Source: Basidiobolus meristosporus CBS 931.73
Taxonomy: Eukaryota > Basidiobolomycota > Basidiobolomycetes > Basidiobolales > Basidiobolaceae
Reading direction: 5' to 3'
DNA: 20,106 nt
Assembly (NCBI GenBank): GCA_002104905.1
Contig: MCFE01001012.1
Span: 1 to 20,106 of the forward strand
Shown here: positions 10,610 through 19,419 of the stretch, in pieces
How positions within the stretch are numbered: the stretch's first letter is position 1
How the letters are laid out: the number at the start of each line of letters is the position of its first letter
Program-made: the position numbers and the translations under genes
The notes under the pieces: generated by a model
Database searches by the model: none
Told to the model about the DNA's origin: nothing
The model's input: only the letters and a program-made list of their open reading frames with translations

Positions 10610-11300
10610 ATCACTGATTTAGAATCCTCGCATTAGTCGAGATTAACAGGAATAGTATCATTGTTTCAAAACAGCAATTTCCCGTGCGGTGGTCGCGTTA
10701 TCAACAGTAATTTAAACCCAGTCCCAAGAGTGGATCTATCTTTTATGCCGGGCACCTGGTGCGATTAACTCAGTCTAGTTATATTGAATGGTTCCTGAGA
10801 ATCACCAACAATCGCTTACTACATTATATTAATTAATTCCCAAGTGACAGCAGAGACGTTGATGCCAAGCCCATAATAGGAATTTCCAGATTTCTAGATC
10901 TTGTTGATTAGGAATAAATCTGGGTTCAAGCATCCCCAGATACCTGCGAGAACCGCTCCGGATACCCATGGACTCCAATCCCTAACAGTAGTCTTGGTCC
11001 TGGCACTTCGTATTTTCCTGGCCGATGCTTCGATAGTGGAGTCTAGTAACTGCCTCCCTTAATCTGTCTGTTCGGCCAATATTTGGCAGTAGTAGTTAGC
11101 GGGATATTGATACCCTGGGCCTTTTCCTTTGTAGTTGATTTACCATATCAGCAGCTCTCCTCCGGGGGTAGTGTCATGTCGAATGTGATTGCGCCCCACA
11201 GCCATACTTGTCTAGTAATGAATGGCTATGGATAAAATTTGTGGTGTGGTGAGAGGGGCGAAATATTCAAGATTCTATACACATTGATTATCCTGATCCC

Positions 11301-11312
11301 TTAGGGTTAGGG
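11301..11312 (+). repeat. Two tandem TTAGGG units (telomere-like / telobox)
   Basis: TTAGGGTTAGGG followed by TTT occurs here. The reverse complement contains AAACCCTAA, the telobox form. TTAGGG is the telomere repeat of filamentous ascomycetes. With only two units it may be a binding site or a trace of repair rather than an old telomere. Confidence 0.6.
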
Positions 11313-12100
11313 TTTGTACACGATCAATAACAGCCCACATTGGAGTCCCCATTATTGCTGCTACCTATTGCATACATTCTATTATTGTTGACGAACTGGA
11401 GTAGACATATGTCATAACTAGGACGCATTTGGAATATCATAATAATAGCGATTGTTATAGATGCTGATGCTAGTCAACTCAAGATATATAAGATATGACC
11501 CTTGTTGTGGCAGTAGGTGATGAGATCAAGGAAGTTGGCGTAAACTTCAGGATGCGTATTGAAATGGCAAATTATGCAATGCTCAAGTATAATAGGAATC
11601 CGATGATGTTAGTAAGTGAGGGGGGACATTGATCCTTAATCCTAAGCGCAGCCTACACGCTTGGTTTTGGCCTCTCCATCTGTGCAATTTGGTGAACGTT
11701 TGTTGACTCTTCTTTAGTCTAGGGACGCCGTTGGAATGAGTTGTTAAACAGTGATCTGAGGGAAACTCCTCGAATGCAACGCCAATGTGCGGCAAGTCAA
11801 ACCAAGCAGCATACCCCATAATATAGTCTTTCCACCAGGACTTGTAGCCAATTCAAGGTTTCAGAGGAGAAATGTGTTTCCGCTCTTTTTGTCAGATTAG
11901 CTGGAATTCTAATGGTACTCCGGACGGTACACAAGGGTATATTACATGCCAAATTTGAATACGATCTACTTTTTGGCCTGAAACGTTTCAGAATGGCACT
12001 GATGTTTGTCATAGCCTTTGCTATATGGATGGCTGCCGTTACAGATCAGATTATTTTTGGATGGTGGTTCAGATAGAGTTAATGTTCAATTAGGTTTCGT

Positions 12101-12117
12101 GGTTGCACGGTGCAACC
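12101..12117. promoter_or_regulatory. Perfect 17-bp palindrome upstream of ZIP gene
   Basis: GGTTGCAC-G-GTGCAACC is a perfect 8-bp inverted repeat with a 1-nt centre. It is about 55 bp upstream of the TATA box and 123 bp upstream of the chosen ATG. The right arm overlaps ACCTT, a half-site like those bound by Zap1/ZafA zinc regulators, but the full ACCTTNAAGGT palindrome is absent. It is a candidate operator for the transporter. Confidence 0.4.
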
Positions 12118-12172
12118 TTTCGGGATTGTTTATGGATTTGCAAATCATCAATCAGGACGTTGCTTCTTCTTT

Positions 12173-12185
12173 ATATCTATATAAA
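12173..12185 (+). promoter_or_regulatory. TATA box of the ZIP gene
   Basis: The sequence tatatctataaa-like (tttatatctatataaac) lies about 55-67 nt before ATG 12240. It is close enough to the upstream ATGs at 12194 and 12198 that they may precede the transcription start. Confidence 0.5.
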
Positions 12186-12239
12186 CATCTAGAATGAATG
12201 GCTCCTACCATAGAAGCTTTGCCCCGCCAACATCAACAT

Positions 12240-13447
12240 ATGTACAGTTCCTTCACATATCTGCTATATTTTCTAGGGTGCACTGCGTTGGCCTTGGCCA
12301 AGTCTGCAGCAAAGGGTAACGTAGTGGCGTGTTTGGGTTTACGCAGAAAGGGCTAAATAAGCTTTTATAGACGAGAGCTTTCGTTATGGCGGACAAAGCA
12401 AAGAAGAATATTGCTCCCAGGTCGATGCGGGGGAATATGATGTAAAGCAACATGTCATCGGGAGTGTGGCAGTGTTGTTAACGAGTATCGTTGGTGTCTT
12501 CCTACCGTTTTTCTTGATCAAAGTGTTCAAAATCGGGGTTGACTCTTTCCCGATAAACCTTGGAAGGCATTTCGGGACTGGAGTGGTGATTTCCACCGGG
12601 TAAGACATTGCCAAGCATGTTTACCACCACCAGGAGCTTAACAATTAGTTGCAGTTTTGTCCATATGATGCCAGAAGCTATCATTAGCTTGACCCACGTA
12701 TGTCAATCCGACTTCTTCCATCAATATCCTCCGCTGGCCGGTGCTATTGCTATGTGTGCCGCTTTGATAAACCAGCTGCTTGAATACCTAGTAAGCGATA
12801 TGACGGAGAAGTCCTGTTCTACCAACGAGGAGAAAGCTGTCGAGTATGCTCACGTCAGCCATCACAACAATACACAGCCAAATCCACACGGTCATGGTTA
12901 TTCACATGGAGGGATTCATTCTCATAGCGCAGCACCGGCAGAGATAGAGGGTGTAAGCCTGAGACGTAGAAAACTATCCACTTACATGTTGGAATTTGGG
13001 ATCTGGCTACACTCCGTTCCAATTGGCATCACCTTGGGAGTGACCACCGGAGATCAGTTTAAAACGCTTCTAGCGGCCTTGATATTTCATCAGATGTTCG
13101 AAGGGATCGGCTTAGGTGCGCGCATCTACGAACTGGATAGCCGGAAGCTCATGGTGCCTCTTTTGAACGGCCTGGCCTACGCATTCATGGCACCTTTTGG
13201 GGCGTTCATCGGGATTTTGATTCGAAACTCCTACAAAGCCAATGATCCCCACACGTTGATTGTAGAGGGGGTTTTTAACGCGATCTCCGGCGGGATACTG
13301 ATCTACATGGCATTGGTGAATCTGATCTCCATGGATTTCACGTTTAGTCCCCAATTTAAGGCGGAGAAGAGACTGCGCAAAATCGTCTATTTCATTGCGA
13401 TGTATGCTGGTGCCATTTGCATGTCGATCATTGGGACTTGGACGTAG
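12240..13447 (+). CDS. ZIP-family zinc/iron transporter
   Basis: This is a membrane transporter of Zn2+ (or Fe2+) into the cytosol, of the ZRT1/ZRT2 kind. Exons are 12240-12315, 12371-12599 and 12655-13447. The two 55-nt introns have CTAAA and CTTAAC branch sites. The product is 365 aa. Residues 1-24 form a signal-like hydrophobic segment. Eight membrane segments are visible at about 55-75, 90-107, 126-148, 212-232, 238-258, 268-291, 303-326 and 344-363. A His-rich cytosolic loop (168-192, PHGHGYSHGGIHSHS) lies between segments 3 and 4, as expected. Metal-site residues are in place: H221 with HSVPIG in segment 4, and HQMFEG (H247, E251) in segment 5. An in-frame ATG at 12198 would add 14 residues; I prefer 12240 because the signal segment then starts at the N-terminus. 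Substrate, zinc or iron, is not decided. Confidence 0.92.
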
Positions 13448-14095
13448 AGTTGGAAGGAAAGCGGCGGCCAGAAATCCCATATCTCATCCTTCCCTATGAC
13501 AAGAGGTAAAAGTTTGTTCCTAGGCGATCGCGTACATAGCTTAGCCCCACCCACTAGCCTGGTCATCGAACCCCCATTAGCAATAGATGTCTATATTAGC
13601 ACGTGTATAACTAGTGCTAATTCTGTCGACTTGCGGTCAACGTCTACAACGGAATAAATAGCTGTCACCTGGCTGTTATACTCTCACTCCTGCTGAACCA
13701 GATCGATCAGCTCTTTCTTGTACTGCAAAAACATATGTAGCAGTTGGATACTTTGCATACCATCGATGCTCTGTTCTAAGCCACCAACGACTTGGCCGGT
13801 TGATAGTCCAGAAACATTCTAAAGATTGCCGAATGTTAATGCCAGAGCATTAACTGACATGGTCCTGGAAGAGGTTTCGGATTGGCTGAAAATCAAAATG
13901 AAAATTATCCGGAATCGTGTCATACCGGGTCTTTCAAAATGCGATGGTTTTTATCCATTCAGTTGTGACTCTGAAGCCACCTCTGTATTTTAGGCTCGCA
14001 CTTGCCGGGTCATATATGATCGTGGTGGATGATGGAATGCATATCTGGACTGGTTATCCACAGTGTACACCAATCTTCCCAACTCCCTCCCGACA
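13448..14095. other. Intergenic between ZIP and Coa6-like genes
   Basis: This 650 bp has no supported gene. It contains an inverted repeat with an embedded CACGTG at 13595-13621, listed separately. A TATA-like catatatga at 14011-14019 lies about 80 nt upstream of the next gene. Confidence 0.5.
13595..13621. repeat. 8-bp perfect inverted repeat containing CACGTG
   Basis: ATTAGCAC (13595-13602) pairs with GTGCTAAT (13614-13621) around an 11-nt loop. CACGTG, the E-box core used by Pho4-type bHLH regulators, covers 13600-13605. It lies between the ZIP stop codon and the Coa6-like start. Confidence 0.4.
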
Positions 14096-14431
14096 ATGTC
14101 AAACCAGGAAAATTTTGTGCCCTTGGGCCGAGAGCAGCGAAAGATTTGTTGGCTCGCACGAGACGAGTTTTTCCACTTCCTGGACAGCAAACAGTTAGTG
14201 GACCCGGCGGAGGAAAACGTAGGCCAAGACAAAGTGGGGGCCGCACTGAGAAAGGACTACGAAGAGAAATGCCCTTCGAGCTGGGTGAGCGTGGTCTTGC
14301 CTTTCTCGCAACTTACTCTGTATGCTAATGCGTTTGATAAACCCTCCGTGTAGGTGAAGTACTTCAACGATCTGCGCTTCCGTCAGGCCCACATGGGCGA
14401 AGTACAAAAGACCGGGAACCGCTTACTATGA
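14096..14431 (+). CDS. Coa6-like CHCH protein lacking the inner Cys pair
   Basis: The protein resembles Coa6, which helps deliver copper to cytochrome c oxidase in the mitochondrial intermembrane space. Exons are 14096-14284 and 14354-14431. The 69-nt intron (14285-14353) has a GCTAAT branch site and ends GTGTAG. The product is 88 aa. Family features are GREQRKICWLARDEFFHFLD (11-30) and the closing EEKCPSSWVKYFNDLR (56-71, joined across the intron). Canonical Coa6 has four cysteines, as CX9C and CX10C. Only C18 and C59 remain; the second position is F28 and the third (about 47-49) is not Cys. Reading through the intron would stop at 14353 and lose the KYFNDLR tail. ATG 14096 is the first ATG in this frame. 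It may be a diverged paralogue rather than the main Coa6. Confidence 0.75.
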
Positions 14432-14626
14432 GGGAAAATTCTCGAGACTGTCCCTAGGAAGTTTGGTCAGCTCGCCTCCCTTCGAAATCCCATGAAGCCA
14501 TCAGCCTGTTGTACTCATAGTTTACTTTATTTGGGGTATATTAAAGGACATTTACAATGATTGGGTTATGTGAGAATGATATAGTGCGGCTTTACAGAGT
14601 GAACCCCATCGAATGTGACGGGGTTC
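14432..14626. other. Convergent 3' flank
   Basis: These 195 bp separate the stop codons of the Coa6-like gene (plus) and the phosphate transporter (minus), so both 3' UTRs must lie here. A TATA-like and AT-rich patch at about 14518-14560 fits the transporter polyadenylation zone. Confidence 0.4.
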
Positions 14627-16332
14627 TCAGACGGCTACGTGCTTGCTGCGTTCGTGATCTTCCTTCGATTCATCCTCTACGATCGACTCCAATGATCTGT
14701 CCTTGGTTTCGGGGATCAAAAAGGTTGCCAGAAGCCCGAGAAACATGAAGAACGAAAAGACCAGCATCAGCTTTGGGATGAACTTCCCTTTCCCGCCCAG
14801 ATCTTGTAACGGGCCAAACGTGGTGGTCGCCAGTATGGCCCCGAGCTTGCCACATGCTGCCGAGATGCCATGCCCGGTTGATCTGAAGCGGGTTGGAAAG
14901 ACCTCGCTGGGAATGACGAACGTGGTGGTGTTGGGGCCGAAGTTGAAAAACAACTGTCCAACTATATAAAGCCCTATGAACAGTCCAATGGAGTTGGCCA
15001 TCAGTGCCTCATACTCTACCCCCAGTATCAATAGGATTATGGTGAGCATGGAAAACCCAAGGATCTGGATAGGTTTCCGCCCAACCTTGTCGATTAAAAT
15101 GACGGTGATCCAGTATCCAGGCACAGTCCCAACCATGCTGATCAGTGCGTTTCCTAATGCCAAGCTGTGCAGCATTGCATACGGTGTGGTCTTATCGGAG
15201 TATCCAATGGACGTCAGCACCACAGAGGTGTTCAGCCCAAGCCCGTAAAACGCCACGTCCAGTGAAAACCATGCGAGGGAGCAGCCCAAGAGAACCTTGA
15301 AATTTCTCCACTGCCCGAAATACTCGCGGAACTCAAGCAGCATGTTCCGACGTGTGGGGCTTGGGCGGGCCAAGGCGTTGGAGCTTGCGGGGCTATTTGG
15401 AAACTGGATGGCCTGGCCAGTAAATCTAGAGGTATCGGCCACCGCGCGCCCGAGATCTCCCTCGACATCCATCGTGAATCTGGGGGTTTCAGGTATAGTC
15501 ATTCGGTAGTAGACGGTGAAAAGCGCGGGGATTGCGCCGAACCCAACGATCAAGCGCCATACGTAGTCTACAGTGTAAGGATCCTCCTCAATGCTCCTCT
15601 TGAACAGGACCAAAACAAACATCGATACCAACGCGGCGCTAAGAATCCCCAACCCTTGCATTGCGAAAACCGCGGCAACCATCTTCCCACGGTGTTTGGC
15701 ATGGGCAAACTCACTGGTGATAACCGCCGAGACCGGATAGTCGCCACCTAACGATGTGGACCAAATGCGGCCTGTTAGCAAACGACCCCATCAGTGAGTG
15801 GATGGCCAGGCTTACCGATCCCAAATCCCAGAACCAGCCTCCAGAAACACAGCATAGAGACCATGGAGAGGCCGGGAAATGCGTTGAACGAAAGCGCGCA
15901 GCCAATAGCGCCAACAACCATGATCATCAGTTCTACGCCATAGATCTTGGAACGCAAGTTAGCATGCAACTGTTGCTGGAATGCCATGCCGCACTTACTC
16001 TTACCCACCTTTTTTCTACCTAGTCGGTCCGCAAGCACCCCGAATAAAAGTTGCCCCAGGAGCGTTCCCACTGCTGCCGTGCCCTTGATTAGTGCGTCCA
16101 CGGAAGACGGGACTTTGCCATCCTCGAATCTGTCGTAATATGACATTCCAATCATGGGGACGGCCAGGTTCACGATGAAAAGGTCATACGCATCGGTGAA
16201 AAACCCAATCCCAGACACCAGAACCGCCTTCAAGTGGTACCATGATAGTGCTGTCTCATCCAACACGTCGAGCACTTGCTTTCTTGCCTCGGAACTCTCG
16301 TGCCTTAGAAGTGGAGAGCTCTCGTGATGCAT
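14627..16332 (-). CDS. PHO84-like inorganic phosphate:H+ symporter (MFS)
   Basis: This is a plasma-membrane major facilitator transporter of the PHS family, importing phosphate with protons. Exons are 16332-16009, 15945-15816 and 15747-14627, giving 524 aa. The introns are 63 nt (branch GCTAAC) and 68 nt (branch GCTAAC). Diagnostic sequences are GIGFFTDAYDLFIVNL in the first membrane segment (41-56), ADRLGRKK in loop 2-3 (101-108), and GIGGDYPVSAVITSE (about 150-164), the PHS signature, which forms only after intron 2 is removed. The second half has DKVGRKPIQ and VFPTRFRSTGHG, as in this family, and the protein ends in a charged cytosolic tail. Twelve membrane segments are expected and the length is typical. 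I chose ATG 16332, giving a hydrophilic N-terminus. The upstream in-frame ATG 16419 lies inside a probable 5' UTR intron. Assignment as a phosphate carrier is from family knowledge. Confidence 0.92.
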
Positions 16333-16341
16333 TTCGAATCG

Positions 16342-16426
16342 CTGAAAGTAGACGGAGAAACAAAAGATATGTCCAACAGAGCCAAATGACCAGGGTGAAT
16401 TGAACAGAGGAGATGGCACCTATTAC
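16342..16426 (-). other. Probable 5' UTR intron of phosphate transporter
   Basis: The minus strand reads CTAG|GTAATAGG at 16426 and CTACTTTCAG|CG at 16342, after a pyrimidine tract. Splicing out these 85 nt would remove the in-frame ATG at 16419 and leave ATG 16332 as the first in-frame start. Confidence 0.45.
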
Positions 16427-16481
16427 CTAGACGGAAAGTGGAATTGCTTGCTTGTCTCAGAGTCCCCATTCCGCTGGCAGC

Positions 16482-16490
16482 ATTTATAAT
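16482..16490 (-). promoter_or_regulatory. TATA box of phosphate transporter
   Basis: The minus strand reads attataaat about 150 nt upstream of ATG 16332. That is consistent with a leader holding the proposed 5' UTR intron. Confidence 0.45.
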
Positions 16491-17172
16491 GCTTTTGCCG
16501 TGACTGTGGTTCAGAAGAATGGGCGTGAACGTGGTGTTTGTTCCGCTAGTGATAGGCTAGCAGGCTGCGATAGAATACCGCTTCACTTCAATTTCAGGAA
16601 TGGACATAAATTACGGAGAAGGGATGGTGTGCTCTCTAGTCAACTCGATTCTCCACCATGAGCCTAACAGCACAGTCATTGGCTCTTCTGAGAGGTACGG
16701 AGATATATTAATCTGAGCCGATCAAGAGGCAACACGCACCAGCTAGCAAGGGGGGTTTCTATTCCAACCACGGAATCCAGCATTACGGCACACCTTCACA
16801 ATCCAAGGGCCCCTATTGGATGGACATGATGACACATGGGCAGCATTATATATGGAGCGCTAATATCAGGCTTTGCGCCAGGATTCCCATTGTATGCCGC
16901 TCGATAAGAGCAATACTCCAAAAGGGACAAATGAAATCGGCCGTTGCTCACATAGAAATAACACACCCGCCCACCTTTCGAAGCGAAATAGAGGACACAC
17001 ATCATTGACGATTCTCGAAGTTACCCACACTCTGCAGGAACTTCAAGTGCAGGCATCTCCCTTCTCCGGAGTAGAGTGACTCTGGCCCACAAGACATTCA
17101 TAGTGGCCAGTTCGACTTCTGAAATGGCTCGAAATCATGAGTTTGCCACACCTTCGATCCTTCTACGAACTC
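16491..17172. other. Phosphate transporter upstream region
   Basis: No gene was recognised in this stretch. Overlapping short open frames occur on both strands. No CACGTG Pho4-type site was found here. Confidence 0.45.
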
Positions 17173-17192
17173 GATCTATTGCGTGGGATATT

Positions 17193-17396
17193 AGCACCCG
17201 CATGGTTCACTATTGCTTCCTTCAACCTCGAATTCCACGATGGCTCGGCCGTTGTTTTGGCACACCCACTTGTCAGTGTGCCACTGTCCAACTGACTTGT
17301 GTCCAGCACAAACCGGAATCTTTGCCAAGAACAGAAACCAATACCATCAAGAGCTAGCACTCCAGCTAGACCTGCCAAACAGTAGACAACAAGCAA
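17193..17396 (-). pseudogene. Possible decayed small secreted Cys protein
   Basis: On the minus strand one frame has a signal-like hydrophobic run (LLVVYCLAGLAGVLALDG, about 17396-17343) with no ATG and a TGA just upstream. A second frame, shifted by one nucleotide, reads KIPVCAGHKSVGQWHTDKW (about 17322-17266) and continues to a C-terminus rich in charged residues ending CGC and TAA (17193-17195). The two halves together look like a small secreted cysteine protein, but no intron with good signals joins them in frame. A weak 41-nt GT..AG option exists. No family is recognised. Confidence 0.25.
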
Positions 17397-17723
17397 TGTC
17401 GATGTTGATCAGCATTCGAATCTGCTCCGACTTCCCGCGATAGCCAATCAAGTGAGCGCACTCAAATCCGCCAACATCAAACACTCCAACATTCATATTG
17501 GAATTGGTGGATGATATTACCTTTTCTCTACAGGAATGATTCATCATCCACAAACTTGAACCTCTTAACGGGAATAGATGCATGATAATTCCCCATCGCT
17601 CCATGCGATATTTTCATGGTCCGCTCATAGGAATCCACCAGAAGTTTTACTCTTAAAATATCCCTAACCCAAGCTTATCGAGAATTGGTCACTCACAATG
17701 AATTAGACTCTGGCGGCTTCATA

Positions 17724-17806
17724 TGCTGTAAATTTCGCAATTACACCTAAGTATTCCCCTAACTTAGTCACTTAGATCATTGTCTACAAATCTTAGAGAA
17801 TTCCCT
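17724..17806 (+). repeat. Truncated LTR copy A
   Basis: TGCTGTAA, then attacacctaagtattc and aacttagtcacttagatcat, match the first 80 or so bases of the LTR copies further right (18110, 18722, 19070). Similarity stops at about 17806. The 3' half of the LTR was not found next to it. Confidence 0.6.
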
Positions 17807-18109
17807 AAGAAAAAAAGATTAAGAAAAGGCCAGCAGATTGCTGTCACAACATCAGCTGAATTCCAAATTTCGCAAAACTGACAACTCTCAATATCTCAGG
17901 TATTAGCTATTTGGCAGACAAGCAGACATATTCTCCAGGAGACTAGTCCATGTAGCATTCATACCACATTTTAGTTTTTTCATGGGGATTCTGCCCTTTT
18001 GGACTAAATTGGACTAGAGAGATGGTTGACTAAATGGAATAGCCTCGTTTAATCTGCAAGCTTAAGTACTTGTACAGTATCAGAAAGCCTCTAAATGCAT
18101 AGGAACAAG

Positions 18110-18440
18110 TTGTAAAAAATTCGGAATTCCACCTAAATATTCACCTAACTTAGTCACTTAGATCATTACCTTCAAATCCTAGAGAATACTGACCAAATTG
18201 CTTGTCGGGATTTACTTAGAATATTTACCCAGAACATGAAAATTCTCAAAGTTGTCCAAACAGCCCCAAACTTTGCACACATGTTCTTGGGACCTTCCTT
18301 AACCTATTCTACGTGTTTGTAATGCCAAGACCAGGTAAAAGTATAAATACTACCTTTACATTCAATAAATCATTAAGTGAAAACCACATAATCTACTTGT
18401 TCTCCCAATCACTTCCAATATCTCCAAGACTCTTACAACA
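18110..18440 (+). mobile_element. Solo LTR, copy B, with 5-bp target duplication
   Basis: The 331-bp LTR starts TTGTAA and ends TTACAACA, an inverted terminal match. It is flanked by perfect 5-bp duplications ACAAG (18105-18109 and 18441-18445). A TATA box (aagtataaatac, about 18339-18350) and an AATAAA-type signal (18363-18368) lie on the plus strand in LTR promoter/terminator order. No internal region adjoins it, so it is a solo LTR left by recombination. Confidence 0.75.
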
Positions 18441-18496
18441 ACAAGGAATCTGGTCAGTGTTCTCTGAGATTTCTAGGTAATGCTCTAAGTAACTAT

Positions 18497-18721
18497 GTTG
18501 GGCAATTATATAGATGTATTAATTCACTTTTACAACACTGTGGACTTGAAAAGATCAGGTAATTAGAGGACCCCTGAACCTTGTTTATATGCTCCTGAGA
18601 CCTTACTACATACACTCAATATTTATATAATAGTAAACCATATAAACAGTTAATTCCGCTTGTACATGTAACAGGTCATTAAGTGATGATCAAACCACCT
18701 TCTTGTTTTAAGAGTTACTTC
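18497..18721 (+). repeat. Strongly degenerate LTR-like copy
   Basis: Patches match LTR copies B-D in the same order. Atgctcctgagacctta (about 18590) corresponds to atgttcttgggaccttcc, and gtcattaagtgatgatcaaacc (about 18676) corresponds to atcattaagtgaaaaccac. Ends are uncertain. Confidence 0.4.
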
Positions 18722-19064
18722 TGGTGTAAGCTTTGTAATTATACTTAAATATTCATCCAACTTAGTCACATGAATCATTACCTACAAATCCTAGAGAATT
18801 CTGATCCAATTCTTTGTTGGGGCTTGGAATATTTTCACCAAATTGTCAGATACCCATTACATGAAATTTGTCAGAGTTGTCTAAACACCCCAAACTTTGA
18901 ACACATGCTCTTGGGATCTTCTCAAACATGATTTACATGCTGGTTTTGCCAAGATCATGTAAAAGTACAAATGCTGCTTTTACATTCAATAACACAATAA
19001 GCAAAAATGACATAACCTGCATGTTCTTGCAGTCACTTCCAATATGTCCAAGACTCTTACAACA
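18722..19064 (+). mobile_element. LTR copy C, probable 5' LTR
   Basis: The 343-bp copy starts TGGTGTAAG and ends CTTACAACA. It is colinear with copies B and D, including the aaaagtacaaat TATA-position and ttcaataa segments. The next bases, gctta and then copy D, suggest the internal region of this element was interrupted after 5 nt by insertion of copy D. Confidence 0.65.
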
Positions 19065-19069
19065 GCTTA

Positions 19070-19419
19070 TGTTGTAATTATTGAATTGTCACCTAAATAT
19101 TCATGCTAACTTAGTCACATAGATCTTATTCTGTGATTAGCATTCTGTCCTGACTAGATTTCTTGTCGGGATTTACTTAGAATATTTTTCACCAAATTGT
19201 CAGGTACCCAGATTATTATTTTTTTCAAAGTTATCCAAAAGACCCCAAACTTTGCACACATACTCTTGGGACCTTCCTTAACAAACTCTACACGTTTGTT
19301 TCCCCTACTTTATCAAAAGTATAAATACCATACTTTTGATCAATAAATCTACAAGTGAATAACATGTAAATCTTCTAGTTCTCCACATCACTTCCAATAC
19401 TCCTCAGAATATTGCAACA
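19070..19419 (+). mobile_element. LTR copy D, nested insertion
   Basis: The 350-bp copy starts TGTTGTAA and ends GCAACA, with a TATA box (aaaagtataaatacc, about 19314-19328) and ATCAATAAAT. It is flanked by gctta (19065-19069) and ggtta (19420-19424), a 5-bp duplication with one mismatch. Confidence 0.7.

Larger units (their letters stand above)
9318..12100. other. Large divergent intergenic region
   Basis: This is nearly 3 kb between glycogen phosphorylase (leftward) and the ZIP transporter (rightward). No conserved gene was recognised. It contains a GC-rich small open frame (10313-10609, minus) and a telomere-like motif (11301-11312), both listed separately. Other open frames are under 80 codons and look like chance. 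An untranslated RNA could be present but cannot be detected by eye. Confidence 0.5.

Noticed and set aside
12115-12119. Zap1-type zinc-responsive element at the ZIP gene
   Set aside because: Only the half-site ACCTT is present. The AAGGT partner at the right spacing is missing, so I list only the palindrome itself.
14029-14328. 99-codon plus-strand frame overlapping the Coa6-like gene
   Set aside because: It is out of frame with the recognised CHCH coding sequence and has no family content.
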